NCBI GenBank assembly: GCA_002433055.1
Contig: DJHJ01000040.1
Location: 75,822 to 139,821 of the forward strand
Length of the DNA stretch: 64,000 nucleotides
Direction of reading: 5' to 3'
Source of the DNA: Acidobacteriia bacterium UBA6623
Lineage (GTDB): Bacteria > Acidobacteriota > Terriglobia > Bryobacterales > UBA6623
Positions 45,716-55,055 of the stretch are shown here, one piece after another. A program made the position numbers and the translations under genes. Below the pieces are notes generated by a model. The model did no database searches and was not told where the DNA came from. It saw nothing but the letters and a program-made list of their open reading frames with translations. Numbering within the stretch: the first letter of the stretch is position 1; every line of letters begins with the position of its first letter.

Positions 45716-47800
45716 CTATTCATCAACACCCAACACAGAAAGAAGAAATGCATATTCGAATGCTCTCTCGTGCAAGTGTTCATAGCGCCCAGACGAACCT
45801 CCATGTCCCGCATGCATCTTGGTTTTAAGCAACAGTAGATTGTCATCGACCTTAAGGGCACGGAGCTTTGCCGTCCACTTGGCGGGCTCCCAATACTGTA
45901 CACGTGGATCATTCAACCCTGCCGTGACTAGCAAATGCGGGTAGCTTTGACGCACAACATTGTCATAGGGTGAATAGGACAAGATGTAATCGTAAAATAC
46001 TTTTTTGTTTGGATCACCCCATTCTTCGTACTCCGTTACGGTCAAAGGAATCGAAGAATCTAGCATGGTATTGATGACATCAACAAATGGAACTTTTGCG
46101 ATGGCAGCATAAAATAGGTCAGGACGCATATTCAACACTGCTCCCACAAGCAGTCCTCCTGCGCTGCCTCCTTGAATAACTAAATTTTTTGGGTTCGTAT
46201 ACCCATTTTTGATAAGGTGTTCGGCTGCTACGATGAAATCTTCAAAGGTGTTGCGCTTATGAAGTAATTTACCTTGGTCATACCAACATCTTCCTAGGTC
46301 TTCTCCGCCTCGAACATGGGCAATGGCATAGACAAAACCTCGATCCAGTAAACTGAGACGTACAGAAGAAAAATCGGCGTCGATAACAATTCCATAGGAA
46401 CCATAGGCATAAAGCAACAAAGGCCTGGGGCCATCACTGATGAATTTTCTCCTGTAAACGAGAGAAATTGGGATCTGAACTCCATCCTGTCCAGTCGCCA
46501 AGATACGTTCCGACGCATAATTGGCTGGATCGTAATCTCCAGGGACTTCGTAGCGTTTTCTAAGATCACGCGTACGCGTTTCCATGTCGTAATCAAAAAT
46601 AGAACGAGGCGTAGTCAATGATTCATATGAAAAACGAAGAGTAGTACTACCGAACTCAGGGTTCCATGAGCCACGAATACTGTAAGTCGGTTCCTCAAAC
46701 TTGACCTCGTGAGTTTTACCAGAACGAAAATCAAGAACACGAATACTCTCTAAACCTGCCACACGAGCCCAAACTACTAGATGATTTTTAAAAACACTCA
46801 CTCCGTCGAGTAGGGTTTTGTCATCGTGCGGAATGACCTCTTTCCAGTATTCTTGAGAGGGTGTATCGAGAGGCGCTTCCATTAAACGAAAATTCTTAGC
46901 ACAGTTGTTGGTGCGTATTAAAAACCTATCACCGCAATGATGGACATCGTATTCTACTCCGCGTCGACGTGGTTCAATCACACAAAAGGAGTGATCAGGA
47001 AGATCGGCATCCAAGTAATGCACCTCTGAAGTCGTATTGCTTTTTAGTTCCAACAACAAATACTTCTTGCTACGTGTCTTACTCAGGCTGAGATAGAACG
47101 CGTCATCGGACTCATGAAATACGGATTCATCAAGGTCTGAATTCCTGCCTAGGATGTGACGGAATAACTTGTAGGGACGCTTGGCGTCATCGAGAGTATT
47201 GTAAAAGAAGGTGCGATTGTCATTGGCCCATTCGACCGAGCAGTAGACGTTGCTAATTTCATCCTCAAGGAGTGCCCCCGATTCAAGGTCTTTCACTCGC
47301 AAGATGTAAACTTCCGATCCTGTCACATCGAAAGAATAGGCCAACATAGAATGATTGGGACTAATTTCAAAAGCTCCAAGACGAAAATAATCCTTCCCTT
47401 CAGCTTCAAGGTTCTCGTCCAAAATGATCTCTTCTTTTGGGTTTTGATTATGATCAAGAGAAAAGTCACCTACGCGCCTTCGACAATGGATACGGTACTC
47501 TTTACCTGTTTCAGTACGGGAATAATATTCATAGTCATCTATACGGGTCGGCACATCAGAATCAGTTTCCTTAATGCGACTCACAAACTCGGCATACAAC
47601 TTGTTTTGTAGATTCTTTGTGACATCCATCATTGATTCGGTATAAGCATTTTCTGATTGCAAATAGGCGATCACTTCCTTCTCTTCCCGTCTACGGATCC
47701 AGTGGTAATTGTCGACTCGCGTCTCACCATGGACCATCTGTGTGTACGGAATTATTCGGGCGACGGGAGATCGAATAGGGGATGATTCATCACAGGACAT
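45716..47800 (-). CDS. ptrB: oligopeptidase B (S9 prolyl-oligopeptidase family)
   Basis: This is a serine peptidase of 694 residues that cleaves short peptides, in the PtrB type after basic residues. The N-terminal beta-propeller (about residues 60-400) is followed by an alpha/beta-hydrolase domain. The catalytic Ser is in QGGSAGGLLVGAVL, the Asp in TAGLNDPRVQYWEP and the His in MHAGHGGSSGRYE. The EEWGDPNKK segment is typical of oligopeptidase B. No signal peptide is visible, so it is probably cytosolic. Confidence 0.95.
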   Translation of the reverse strand: MSCDESSPIRSPVARIIPYTQMVHGETRVDNYHWIRRREEKEVIAYLQSENAYTESMMDVTKNLQNKLYAEFVSRIKETDSDVPTRIDDYEYYSRTETGKEYRIHCRRRVGDFSLDHNQNPKEEIILDENLEAEGKDYFRLGAFEISPNHSMLAYSFDVTGSEVYILRVKDLESGALLEDEISNVYCSVEWANDNRTFFYNTLDDAKRPYKLFRHILGRNSDLDESVFHESDDAFYLSLSKTRSKKYLLLELKSNTTSEVHYLDADLPDHSFCVIEPRRRGVEYDVHHCGDRFLIRTNNCAKNFRLMEAPLDTPSQEYWKEVIPHDDKTLLDGVSVFKNHLVVWARVAGLESIRVLDFRSGKTHEVKFEEPTYSIRGSWNPEFGSTTLRFSYESLTTPRSIFDYDMETRTRDLRKRYEVPGDYDPANYASERILATGQDGVQIPISLVYRRKFISDGPRPLLLYAYGSYGIVIDADFSSVRLSLLDRGFVYAIAHVRGGEDLGRCWYDQGKLLHKRNTFEDFIVAAEHLIKNGYTNPKNLVIQGGSAGGLLVGAVLNMRPDLFYAAIAKVPFVDVINTMLDSSIPLTVTEYEEWGDPNKKVFYDYILSYSPYDNVVRQSYPHLLVTAGLNDPRVQYWEPAKWTAKLRALKVDDNLLLLKTKMHAGHGGSSGRYEHLHERAFEYAFLLSVLGVDE

Positions 47801-47941
47801 GATCTACAGAATAGGAGATATTGTCGGAAGTGTTGTCAAAAAGGTAGCAACTGTGCAGTTTCACATACGGTTACACACTTTGAAAAGAGTTACTAGCCGG
47901 CTCTTTGACATAACTCAAGTTGAGTTATGTCAGCTTTCAGA

Positions 47942-48076
47942 TCAAGTACGTATTATCGCGGAGAAACTCCAAATGAAAAAGAGTAGTACCAGTGCTATTG
48001 CCATAACACACCCAACAGCACCAGCTTTAGACTGCTTAGGTTTCTTACGTCCTTTTGTCGCTTTCCAATGTGACAT
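47942..48076 (-). CDS. 44-residue membrane miniprotein coupled to the Pgi-like gene
   Basis: A complete short frame starts at ATG 48076, 4 bp after the stop of the Pgi-like gene. GGAG lies 8 bp upstream within that gene's last codons. The N-terminus is strongly basic (KATKGRKKPKQSK), followed by one hydrophobic helix (AVGCVMAIALVLLFFIW) and a short tail. This basic-plus-single-helix form is typical of small inner-membrane proteins with the N-terminus inside. It stops with TGA. I do not recognise a family. Translation coupling to the Pgi-like gene is likely. Confidence 0.65.
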   Translation of the reverse strand: MSHWKATKGRKKPKQSKAGAVGCVMAIALVLLFFIWSFSAIIRT

Positions 48077-48080
48077 ATCA

Positions 48081-50003
48081 TTAGCTCCGACGGTGTCCTA
48101 CACGACGTCCAACCTCAGCAAAAAACTCCTTGACAGTCTGTCTACTACGATCACTCAGGTCACGAATTGTGATACCCACAACCGCTCGCTTTCGACGTGC
48201 TAGAGCTTCCTGTGTAGCAAGCCACTGTGCCAGGTGATAGTCGGGAGGATAGTCAACCTTTTTCAAGAGTGCAACTTTCTCACTTAGTAAAACGGTTGAG
48301 AAACCGTGACCATAACCAATTATCATCTCATGGTAGGAATGGTTCATAGCCGGCCCTTCGTAGACATCGGCTGGCATCTTCAATCTGGAACGGAAGACAG
48401 CTTCCGCAGCCTGATTTAGAGTTCGCAATAAGGCTTTGCCAGGCGATTGATAACGAGTATCACCGAAAAACGTCAACTCGCCATAGGAAATTTTACCTTT
48501 AGCAAGCAATGCATGCAATACAGTCGCATAAATGGCAGCAGCATTGCCATTTTCAGAACGAAAATCTTCTTCCGATATGGCACCAATACGATGCAATGCG
48601 TCCAAATGAACAGTCAAACCACCACGCCATCGAATACTATGAGCGCCATCAACAGCTGTGCGCCATGCTTTTGTTCGGGTCGTACCGCCAACTTTCTTGG
48701 CCGTGGTGTAAATCTTACCGGCAATTGTTTTGTAAAGCTCAACATTCGGTTGAGTGACGAAGTTCATTCGACGTAAGTATGCTAATCCAAAAACCGTATA
48801 GTGTATAAACTGCATGTAACGTGCAAGAGCTACATCGCCGTGTAGCCGCAACACAGCCAAGGGGTAACCAGTCCTACGAAGAACGTTAACTTTGGTTGCT
48901 TCAGGATTGCTGAGGCCTCGTACGTTGACACAGAGAAAGCATCGATCTTGCATAGGTTCTTTGGGTGGAAAATAGTTCGATGGTTTGATCTGTTCCCCAA
49001 TTGCCACCTTAATGCCAACGTTTTCGCTCTTGCCCAAGCTTTCTTCGAAATCTTGCTTGGTCCAGACTGCACCACCTCGCCATTCTCGAGGCAAAAACAG
49101 AGTCAGTTTATCTCGTCCTTCTAGTCCATTTTCCTGTAGAAAACCAGCCAGTTCAAAAGCAGCCATCACTTCTGTTTCGTCGAGTATTGCCCCTGACATC
49201 CACTTGGATAAGTTGCACCCAGCCAGGGCCAGAGGATAGAGACTGCCGCGAGTCAGAGGTCCGCTGTGACGCCCAGCAGTGGTATTGTCATTATCAGGTT
49301 GCAGTTCGACACGCCGAAACCCACATCTACGCCCAAAACGGTCCAGAATAGACTCAGGCAATGTCATGTAAATAAAATTTGCTTGGCTAGATATACCTAG
49401 TTTTCTGTAAAGCGCATGCAGAATTTCCAAATTCAATACAGGCTCATAGGAGGTCATCCCCATTGCCATGCCAACAATCAGCGTCCTACGCAGTGCAATT
49501 TTTAAAGGTTGTTTCGCCGTAGCTTCTATATGGTCCAGAATGGCTTTCATCTTAGCCGGATCAGTCGAGTCAAGAATGTAGACACGTATACCTGTGCTGA
49601 AAAGACCCGCAGATTGATAGAATGCTTTATCTTCGGCGGAACCGCCCATGCCGACCCAAATCAAGTACCGCAACGACTCTCCGTGCTCCTCCTGAATCGC
49701 AGCACGAATCTGACGCATTTCTTCTCGTACTAAACCCACCCACTCTGGATGCTGCTCAGTAAGCCATGGAAGGTTCAAAACACCGTAGCCATTCTTAGTG
49801 ACTTCACCCATTTCGTTAATTTCCATGCCGACTGGAATTAAGTCATCCTCAGAAGAAACGAGTGATGCTAAACCTTCTTCACGTGCTTGTGCGTCTACAC
49901 TACGTACTCGCTCAAGGACGGACTCTCGGCGTAGCGTGTCAAAACCTGTATTAGACGGAGACGAATAAAGAGTCAATTTCAAGCGACTGCGTATGGGAGA
50001 CAT
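48081..50003 (-). CDS. divergent phosphoglucose isomerase-like SIS protein
   Basis: The 640-residue protein has two SIS-like halves with Pgi features: IWVGMGGSAEDK, YILDSTDPAKM, TLIVGMAMGMTSYEPVLNLE (the sugar-phosphate loop, in Pgi ASKTFTTxET), GFRRVELQPDNDNTTAGRHSGPLT, and the C-terminal GPAMNHSYHEMIIGYGHG. The serine/threonine-rich phosphate loop of true Pgi is altered (GMAMGMTSYE), so it may have a different sugar-phosphate substrate. It is separated from the other Pgi by two genes. A membrane miniprotein gene is coupled to its end. Confidence 0.75.
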   Translation of the reverse strand: MSPIRSRLKLTLYSSPSNTGFDTLRRESVLERVRSVDAQAREEGLASLVSSEDDLIPVGMEINEMGEVTKNGYGVLNLPWLTEQHPEWVGLVREEMRQIRAAIQEEHGESLRYLIWVGMGGSAEDKAFYQSAGLFSTGIRVYILDSTDPAKMKAILDHIEATAKQPLKIALRRTLIVGMAMGMTSYEPVLNLEILHALYRKLGISSQANFIYMTLPESILDRFGRRCGFRRVELQPDNDNTTAGRHSGPLTRGSLYPLALAGCNLSKWMSGAILDETEVMAAFELAGFLQENGLEGRDKLTLFLPREWRGGAVWTKQDFEESLGKSENVGIKVAIGEQIKPSNYFPPKEPMQDRCFLCVNVRGLSNPEATKVNVLRRTGYPLAVLRLHGDVALARYMQFIHYTVFGLAYLRRMNFVTQPNVELYKTIAGKIYTTAKKVGGTTRTKAWRTAVDGAHSIRWRGGLTVHLDALHRIGAISEEDFRSENGNAAAIYATVLHALLAKGKISYGELTFFGDTRYQSPGKALLRTLNQAAEAVFRSRLKMPADVYEGPAMNHSYHEMIIGYGHGFSTVLLSEKVALLKKVDYPPDYHLAQWLATQEALARRKRAVVGITIRDLSDRSRQTVKEFFAEVGRRVGHRRS

Positions 50004-50147
50004 TCATTCCTTGTAACGTAGTGGCCTTGCGACCGCAAGAGAGTAACAACATTTTTGTTGTTAGAACAGGTAAGAAAATAATGGGGACTATTTTCACAAT
50101 TACCAACGGAGGCCCTTAGTCTTGTGCGCTTAATGTGACACTTTGGT

Positions 50148-51440
50148 CTAAAAATCTTTCAGTTCGGTCACATGAGTATCAGGGCCGCCGTAATTCAGTT
50201 CTTCGGGAACCTCAGCAAATTCCCCAATTGCCTTGAATAACCGTTCGAAATTGCGGAACAGATTTCCAATTAGGCAATCTGTCATATCTGAGCGTAAATC
50301 TGGATGTTTTCGAAATATGCGCCCGAAACTAAAAGCATCATCGTAAAAAGCATATACCAACTTTCTCATTGATTCGATGCCGTCGCACAGTGTAGTCGAA
50401 TATTTCTTGAAGCGACTTGCAGAAAAATCGCCAGCATCAAATGCCGCTTCAACAGCAGCACCAACAGCCTCACCACTACTTAGGGCCAAAAGAACTCCTG
50501 AAGAAAAAACTGGGTCGAGAAAAGCAAAAGCATCACCCGCAAGAACAAGACCATCAGATGCACAATAACGAGATCGATAGGAATACTCCCCAGTAACACG
50601 AAAATCACGGATTCGCTCGGCCGGCTCCAAGTGCTTGGATATCCAACGATTTACGCCTATCTCACGATTGAAGATTTTCTGAATATCTTTGCCTTCTCGA
50701 TAGAGATAATCAGCCTCCGCTGTAATACCAACACTAACTACGTCGTTTCGCAGTGGAATATACCAAAACCAACCTTTTTCCGGTAGATATGCAACAGTGG
50801 TAGCGCCCTCATCGTATCCCTCGTCACGCAGACCACCACGATAATAAGTCCAAATAGAAATCTTGTTTAACTTGGGGTCACGAATGAGCCACCCATTACG
50901 CTTTACAGAAAAAGCATCCCGTCCACTGCAATCGATCGTTATAGGTGCGTAGAGGGATCGCGTCGACCCATCACTCACTTTCACTTCTACTCCGACGTTG
51001 CATTTCCCTCGACGCAGCAATCTCTTAGCCATGGTCTCTTCCATCACCACAGCGCCCTTTTCTACCGCGTTATCGAGAAGAATCTGATCAAAATCGCTGC
51101 GCCAAACCTGCCAAGTCTGTGCAGCTTCTTGCTTAAGATGCTCAAAGAAATAAAAGGGCTGAGATACTTGACCCTCGATTGAAGCAAACTGAACACTATA
51201 TTTTTTGATAAATGACGCCTGCTGCACTTTTTCAAGAGCGCCAATGCGTTGGAGCGGGTAGTAGCAATAGGGCAACAGTGACTCACCAACACTGTAGCGA
51301 GGAAACTTCTGCTTCTCTAGGATGAGCACCTTGCGTCCACACTCGGCTAGAATAGCCGCTGCAGTCGAACCGGCCGGGCCGGCACCGATAACTATCACGT
51401 CATAGTGTGTACTAGTCGCCATGTTGCCATTGCGCTTCAT
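50148..51440 (-). CDS. FAD-dependent monooxygenase/reductase of the halogenase-geranylgeranyl-reductase superfamily
   Basis: The 430-residue flavoprotein begins with the FAD motif DVIVIGAGPAGSTAAAILAECG and EKQKFPRYSVGESLLP, common to flavin-dependent halogenases and related enzymes. The second FAD motif is GDAFAFLDPVFSSGVLLALSSGEA. It contains a WxWxIP segment (GWFWYIPL), characteristic of the halogenase-like branch, but the lysine and other halogenase residues cannot be confirmed. Non-halogenating members also have it. The HemN-like radical SAM gene begins the unit 30 bp upstream, so the two probably work in one pathway, perhaps making a pigment or lipid. Confidence 0.8.
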   Translation of the reverse strand: MKRNGNMATSTHYDVIVIGAGPAGSTAAAILAECGRKVLILEKQKFPRYSVGESLLPYCYYPLQRIGALEKVQQASFIKKYSVQFASIEGQVSQPFYFFEHLKQEAAQTWQVWRSDFDQILLDNAVEKGAVVMEETMAKRLLRRGKCNVGVEVKVSDGSTRSLYAPITIDCSGRDAFSVKRNGWLIRDPKLNKISIWTYYRGGLRDEGYDEGATTVAYLPEKGWFWYIPLRNDVVSVGITAEADYLYREGKDIQKIFNREIGVNRWISKHLEPAERIRDFRVTGEYSYRSRYCASDGLVLAGDAFAFLDPVFSSGVLLALSSGEAVGAAVEAAFDAGDFSASRFKKYSTTLCDGIESMRKLVYAFYDDAFSFGRIFRKHPDLRSDMTDCLIGNLFRNFERLFKAIGEFAEVPEELNYGGPDTHVTELKDF

Positions 51441-51469
51441 TAAAAAAAGAACTTCCTTGTCAAAACAAT

Positions 51470-52804
51470 TTAGTCAATTTGATGTTTCGGCAAGAAAAAG
51501 GAAAACAAAAGCCGATCAACCTGCATTAACCCCTCTCGAGTTAATTCGATGGTTTGACCATGACGAGATAGCCAACCCGCTTGTTCATATCTTTCAAAAA
51601 TTGAACCCCATCGTCTATTGATATCGACACCAAATTTTTCCTGGAAGATATCGGTCGAGAGACGACCCAGTTTCATTTGCAATACAAACTGTCGAATCAT
51701 CTTTTCTTCAGTAGTCATACCAACAGCTCGCCAGATCGGAAAATAACCCTTTCGAATCGATTTCACATAAGGCTCGATATGACTCTCGTTCTGATAATGA
51801 ACGCCACTAAGATATCCAAACGCAGAAACACCCAGTGCCAACATGTCGGCTCCTGCCCAGAGAGAATCACGGTAGAGAAATTTTGTCCTTTGGGGATCCT
51901 TGACAACCGTGTAAGCACTACTAACGGTGTAGCCAGCCGATTCAAGGGCTGCGAACGCTTCAGCCACCCAACGCCGTTTCGTGTTCCAGGTGGCGACAGG
52001 TGCTATATCTCGTCCCTCTTGGCGCATTTCTTTATGTATCGTCGTATTGTGAGGAATTTCCATCTGATAGATTGTCACTGCATCGGGGTTGAGCTCAATA
52101 ACTTTCCTTATGGCCTGGTGCCAGTTTTCGTCCGTTTCTCCGATCATGCCAGCAATCAAGTCAACATTAACCTGTGGAAATTTTGCTGCCTGAATCCAGT
52201 CGTATGAACGGTATACCTCCATCGATCGATGAGCACGATTATTAGTTTGCAGAATCTCATCACTGAAATTCTCCACCCCTAGACTTAGGCGCGTTATCCC
52301 TAGTTCGCGAAGTCCTTGCACCTTTTTTTGAGTGAGTGTACCTGGCTCGCACTCAAAAGCAATCTCTTCCATTCCGTCCCAAGGGAAAGTTTTTCGCAGA
52401 TGTGAGATCAAATCATTGAGTTGTTCATGTGAGAGATAAGATGGCGTACCACCTCCAAAATAGAGGAAACTTGCCTTACGTCCGCCGATAAAAGCCGTCT
52501 CAGCCAACCGGGAGGCCTCCACTTTTATTGCATCTAAGTAATTGACAATATCTCTGTTTTTTTTGTCCGTGTAGACACGGAAATAGCAGAAATGACATCT
52601 CTTACGGCAGAACGGGATGTGAACATACATCCCAAGGGGCACATCCGTGGGGCCGGATCGTCTAAAACGCTCCTGAGCCAACCCGACGTTCTGGGAGTTC
52701 CAACAGTTAAACGGAGGGTAATTCGAAACGAAATAATTACCAACTTTGGTGTCTTCTTGCCCATTAGGTAAGTTCACCATCAACTGCGAAGTAGTGTTAG
52801 ACAT
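51470..52804 (-). CDS. HemN-like radical SAM protein
   Basis: This is a radical SAM enzyme of 444 residues. The cluster motif is CRKRCHFC (about residues 61-68) in a HIPFCRKRCHFCYFRVYT context. The SAM-binding GGGTPS motif and the ECEPGTL segment match HemN/HemW-type proteins. The C-terminal HemN_C-like part ends in GWLSRHGQTIELTREGLMQVDRLLFSFF. It is more likely a HemN-like enzyme of secondary metabolism, or a methylase/cyclopropanase-type (class C) relative, than coproporphyrinogen oxidase, since it sits with the FAD enzyme and not with hem genes. The distinction is an inference. Confidence 0.82.
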   Translation of the reverse strand: MSNTTSQLMVNLPNGQEDTKVGNYFVSNYPPFNCWNSQNVGLAQERFRRSGPTDVPLGMYVHIPFCRKRCHFCYFRVYTDKKNRDIVNYLDAIKVEASRLAETAFIGGRKASFLYFGGGTPSYLSHEQLNDLISHLRKTFPWDGMEEIAFECEPGTLTQKKVQGLRELGITRLSLGVENFSDEILQTNNRAHRSMEVYRSYDWIQAAKFPQVNVDLIAGMIGETDENWHQAIRKVIELNPDAVTIYQMEIPHNTTIHKEMRQEGRDIAPVATWNTKRRWVAEAFAALESAGYTVSSAYTVVKDPQRTKFLYRDSLWAGADMLALGVSAFGYLSGVHYQNESHIEPYVKSIRKGYFPIWRAVGMTTEEKMIRQFVLQMKLGRLSTDIFQEKFGVDINRRWGSIFERYEQAGWLSRHGQTIELTREGLMQVDRLLFSFFLPKHQID

Positions 52805-52911
52805 CTAATCAAAACCACAAATAGTTAATTCTAGTGTAGGTGACGTGACCACTCATCGGCATCAAAACGCACCTCAGGACTGACGATATCAATTTTAGCT
52901 AAAGTATATTT

Positions 52912-53961
52912 ATGCCCACGTTTTCAGCAGACGAACTAACAGATTTTTCCACTGCCATATTTTCAGCGGCCGGAGCTCGCGATGAAGATTCTCAAATTGT
53001 GAGCAAGGCTCTTGTTGACGCTAACCTAGTCGGACACGATTCGCATGGTGTTATGCGTGTACCTTTCTACGTCGAATGGATGGAGAAAGGCTGGGTGAAC
53101 ACGCGAGCAACCTTCAGAGTTGTCAGTGAGGCTGACTCGTTCGCAGTGATAGATGGCGACTGGGGATTCGGCCAAGTAATGGGACGTAAAGCAACCGACT
53201 TGGGAATCCAAAAAGCCCGTGAAGCTGGCACCGCAATCATCACAGGGCAACAGTGCTGCCATATGGGACGATTCGGTGATTACACGGCTATGGCTGCTCG
53301 CTCGGGAATGGCTGCAGTGTTATTTGCCAACACACATGGCGCTGGCCAGCTTGTTGCACCATGGGGGGGTATCGAACGGAGACTATCCGCTAACCCCATC
53401 TCTATCGGAATCCCGAGGAAAGGTGATTCTCCTATCGTGGTAGACGTTTCGACCTGCACGATTGCAGAAGGAAAGGTGCGCAACATGCGCACAGCCGGAG
53501 AACCAGTTCCCGAGGATTGCATCATCGATGCAGAGGGTAACCCAACGACTGACGCAAACGATTTCTACGGGCCACCTGTGGGAGCACTACTGCCACTTGG
53601 GCGCCACAAGGGCTTTGCCCTAGGGTTGGCTAGCGATATTCTTGCCGGTGCACTCTCAGGTGCAGGTTGTAGCCGTGCTGACACAAAGCGAGTCGGCAAT
53701 AGTTTCATGTTGACACTAATCGATGTTCAGAAAGTGCGTGGATCAGACTTGTTCGACGATGACGTTGCAGGGGTTATAGAATACGTCAAGAGTAGTCGTC
53801 TCGCACCGGGTGTATCAGAAATTCTCATTCCCGGAGAGCCTGAGGAAAGAATTCGGGCAGAACGAGAAGCTGATGGTGTCCCAATACACCCCGGAGTTTG
53901 GGACAACCTATGTCGCACAGCTACTAAATACGGGGTAAAACCACCAGCCCAACCGGCTTGA
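52912..53961 (+). CDS. malate/L-lactate dehydrogenase-family (Ldh2) NAD(P)-dependent oxidoreductase
   Basis: This is a 349-residue member of the Ldh2/YlbC/delta-1-piperidine-2-carboxylate reductase fold, unrelated to classical LDH. The N-terminal DANLVGHDSHGVMRVPFY contains the conserved GHDSHG motif. The cofactor-binding region includes MGRFGDYTAMAARSGM, LSANPISIGIPR and DVSTCTIAEGKV. GRHKGFALGLASDIL is a second family mark. Substrates in the family include malate, lactate, ureidoglycolate and imino acids; none can be assigned. A TATATT lies directly before the ATG and there is no ribosome site. Confidence 0.9.
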   Translation: MPTFSADELTDFSTAIFSAAGARDEDSQIVSKALVDANLVGHDSHGVMRVPFYVEWMEKGWVNTRATFRVVSEADSFAVIDGDWGFGQVMGRKATDLGIQKAREAGTAIITGQQCCHMGRFGDYTAMAARSGMAAVLFANTHGAGQLVAPWGGIERRLSANPISIGIPRKGDSPIVVDVSTCTIAEGKVRNMRTAGEPVPEDCIIDAEGNPTTDANDFYGPPVGALLPLGRHKGFALGLASDILAGALSGAGCSRADTKRVGNSFMLTLIDVQKVRGSDLFDDDVAGVIEYVKSSRLAPGVSEILIPGEPEERIRAEREADGVPIHPGVWDNLCRTATKYGVKPPAQPA

Positions 53962-54038
53962 TGGTATGGATTTTTGGACAAATCGAACACTGACATCGTA
54001 GCCGAAGTGTCAGATGCACTATTTCACTAAACCAAGTC

Positions 54039-54938
54039 TCAGAAACTATCTACCTCTCTGTAAGCTGCGATGACTGCCTGCTCCCCTCCCCGGCCAGGAC
54101 GGCTGTTGCCATGCTCCATTCCAATGACTCCATCAAAACCGCGATGATGCAGTAAGCGGAATATGTTCTTGTAATTTATTTCCCCAGTCGTGGGCTCCTT
54201 ACGGCCCGGGTTATCTCCAACTTGGTAATAGGCAGTTTCATCCCATGCTAATTCCAGATTGGGAATCAGGTTTCCGACATCAACTTGCTGGTGATAAAGA
54301 TCATTGAGGATCTTACAACTAGGGGAGTCGACAGACCGACAGATCGCGTAGGCCTGTGGCACACTACGTAGAAAAAGCCCCGGGTGATTTGCGTACCAAT
54401 TCAAAGGTTCTAACACCATGACCAGGCCAGTGGGTTCACAAACCTCCGCCATTGCCCTTAGGTTCGCAATGCAATTCGACCGCTGAAATTCTGGGTCTAA
54501 CTTTTGGTTCACCGAGTTTGGAATCACAGTAGTCCAAGTCGCATTCAACCGTTTTGCAACTTCCACGGCTTTGTGCATCTCATCTCGGATGAAGCGCTGA
54601 TATTCAATGTCTGTCCGCGTAACAAAATCGTTTGTCTTAAAGTCAGCGAAGGCAATAAAAACTCCCATAGTCATGCCCAATCTTCTAAGTGTCTCGCCAA
54701 TCTTACTCTGAATCTCTCTCGGCCTTCGCCAGGCATAGTTGTCCTCCCAAGCGGTGAAACCCTGGTCAGCAGAGAAACGGATTTGATCAAAAATATCTTC
54801 GCCAGCCGAATACCTAAACATCCCCGGATGAGGAGCATATTTGAGGTTAAAACTCGGGGAGTTACTTCTAACCTGAGTTACCGAGGCTGCGATTGTCGTC
54901 GTTATTAGACTGCTCGAGAGGAAAGTGCGTCGGTTCAT
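54039..54938 (-). CDS. Tat-signal hydroxypyruvate isomerase-like TIM-barrel protein
   Basis: This is a sugar phosphate isomerase/epimerase-family (xylose isomerase-like TIM barrel) protein of 299 residues. The N-terminal NRRTFLSSSLITTTIAAS is a twin-arginine-type signal. The hydroxypyruvate isomerase pattern is seen in the N-terminal FTAWEDNYAW, the central MVLEPLNWYANHPG, KILNDLYHQQVDVGNL and the C-terminal DGVIGMEHGNSRPG, which carries metal ligands (Glu, Asp, His, Glu). AGGAGG lies 10 bp before the ATG. The substrate is probably a sugar or hydroxy-keto acid in the periplasm. Confidence 0.87.
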   Translation of the reverse strand: MNRRTFLSSSLITTTIAASVTQVRSNSPSFNLKYAPHPGMFRYSAGEDIFDQIRFSADQGFTAWEDNYAWRRPREIQSKIGETLRRLGMTMGVFIAFADFKTNDFVTRTDIEYQRFIRDEMHKAVEVAKRLNATWTTVIPNSVNQKLDPEFQRSNCIANLRAMAEVCEPTGLVMVLEPLNWYANHPGLFLRSVPQAYAICRSVDSPSCKILNDLYHQQVDVGNLIPNLELAWDETAYYQVGDNPGRKEPTTGEINYKNIFRLLHHRGFDGVIGMEHGNSRPGRGGEQAVIAAYREVDSF

Positions 54939-55055
54939 AACAAAATCCCTCCTGGTATAGTACTCGACAAGTGCAAACGAGTTTAGAAAACCGATTCTAC
55001 AACAGCAAACTCTTGTTCGAATCGTTTATTACTGCACCTGTGAGGCAAGCCCAAC

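Noticed and set aside
47709..48203. Plus-strand open frame over the start of ptrB and the Pgi-like gene end
   Set aside because: It overlaps two well-supported minus-strand genes and the small membrane peptide, and its protein has no recognisable pattern.
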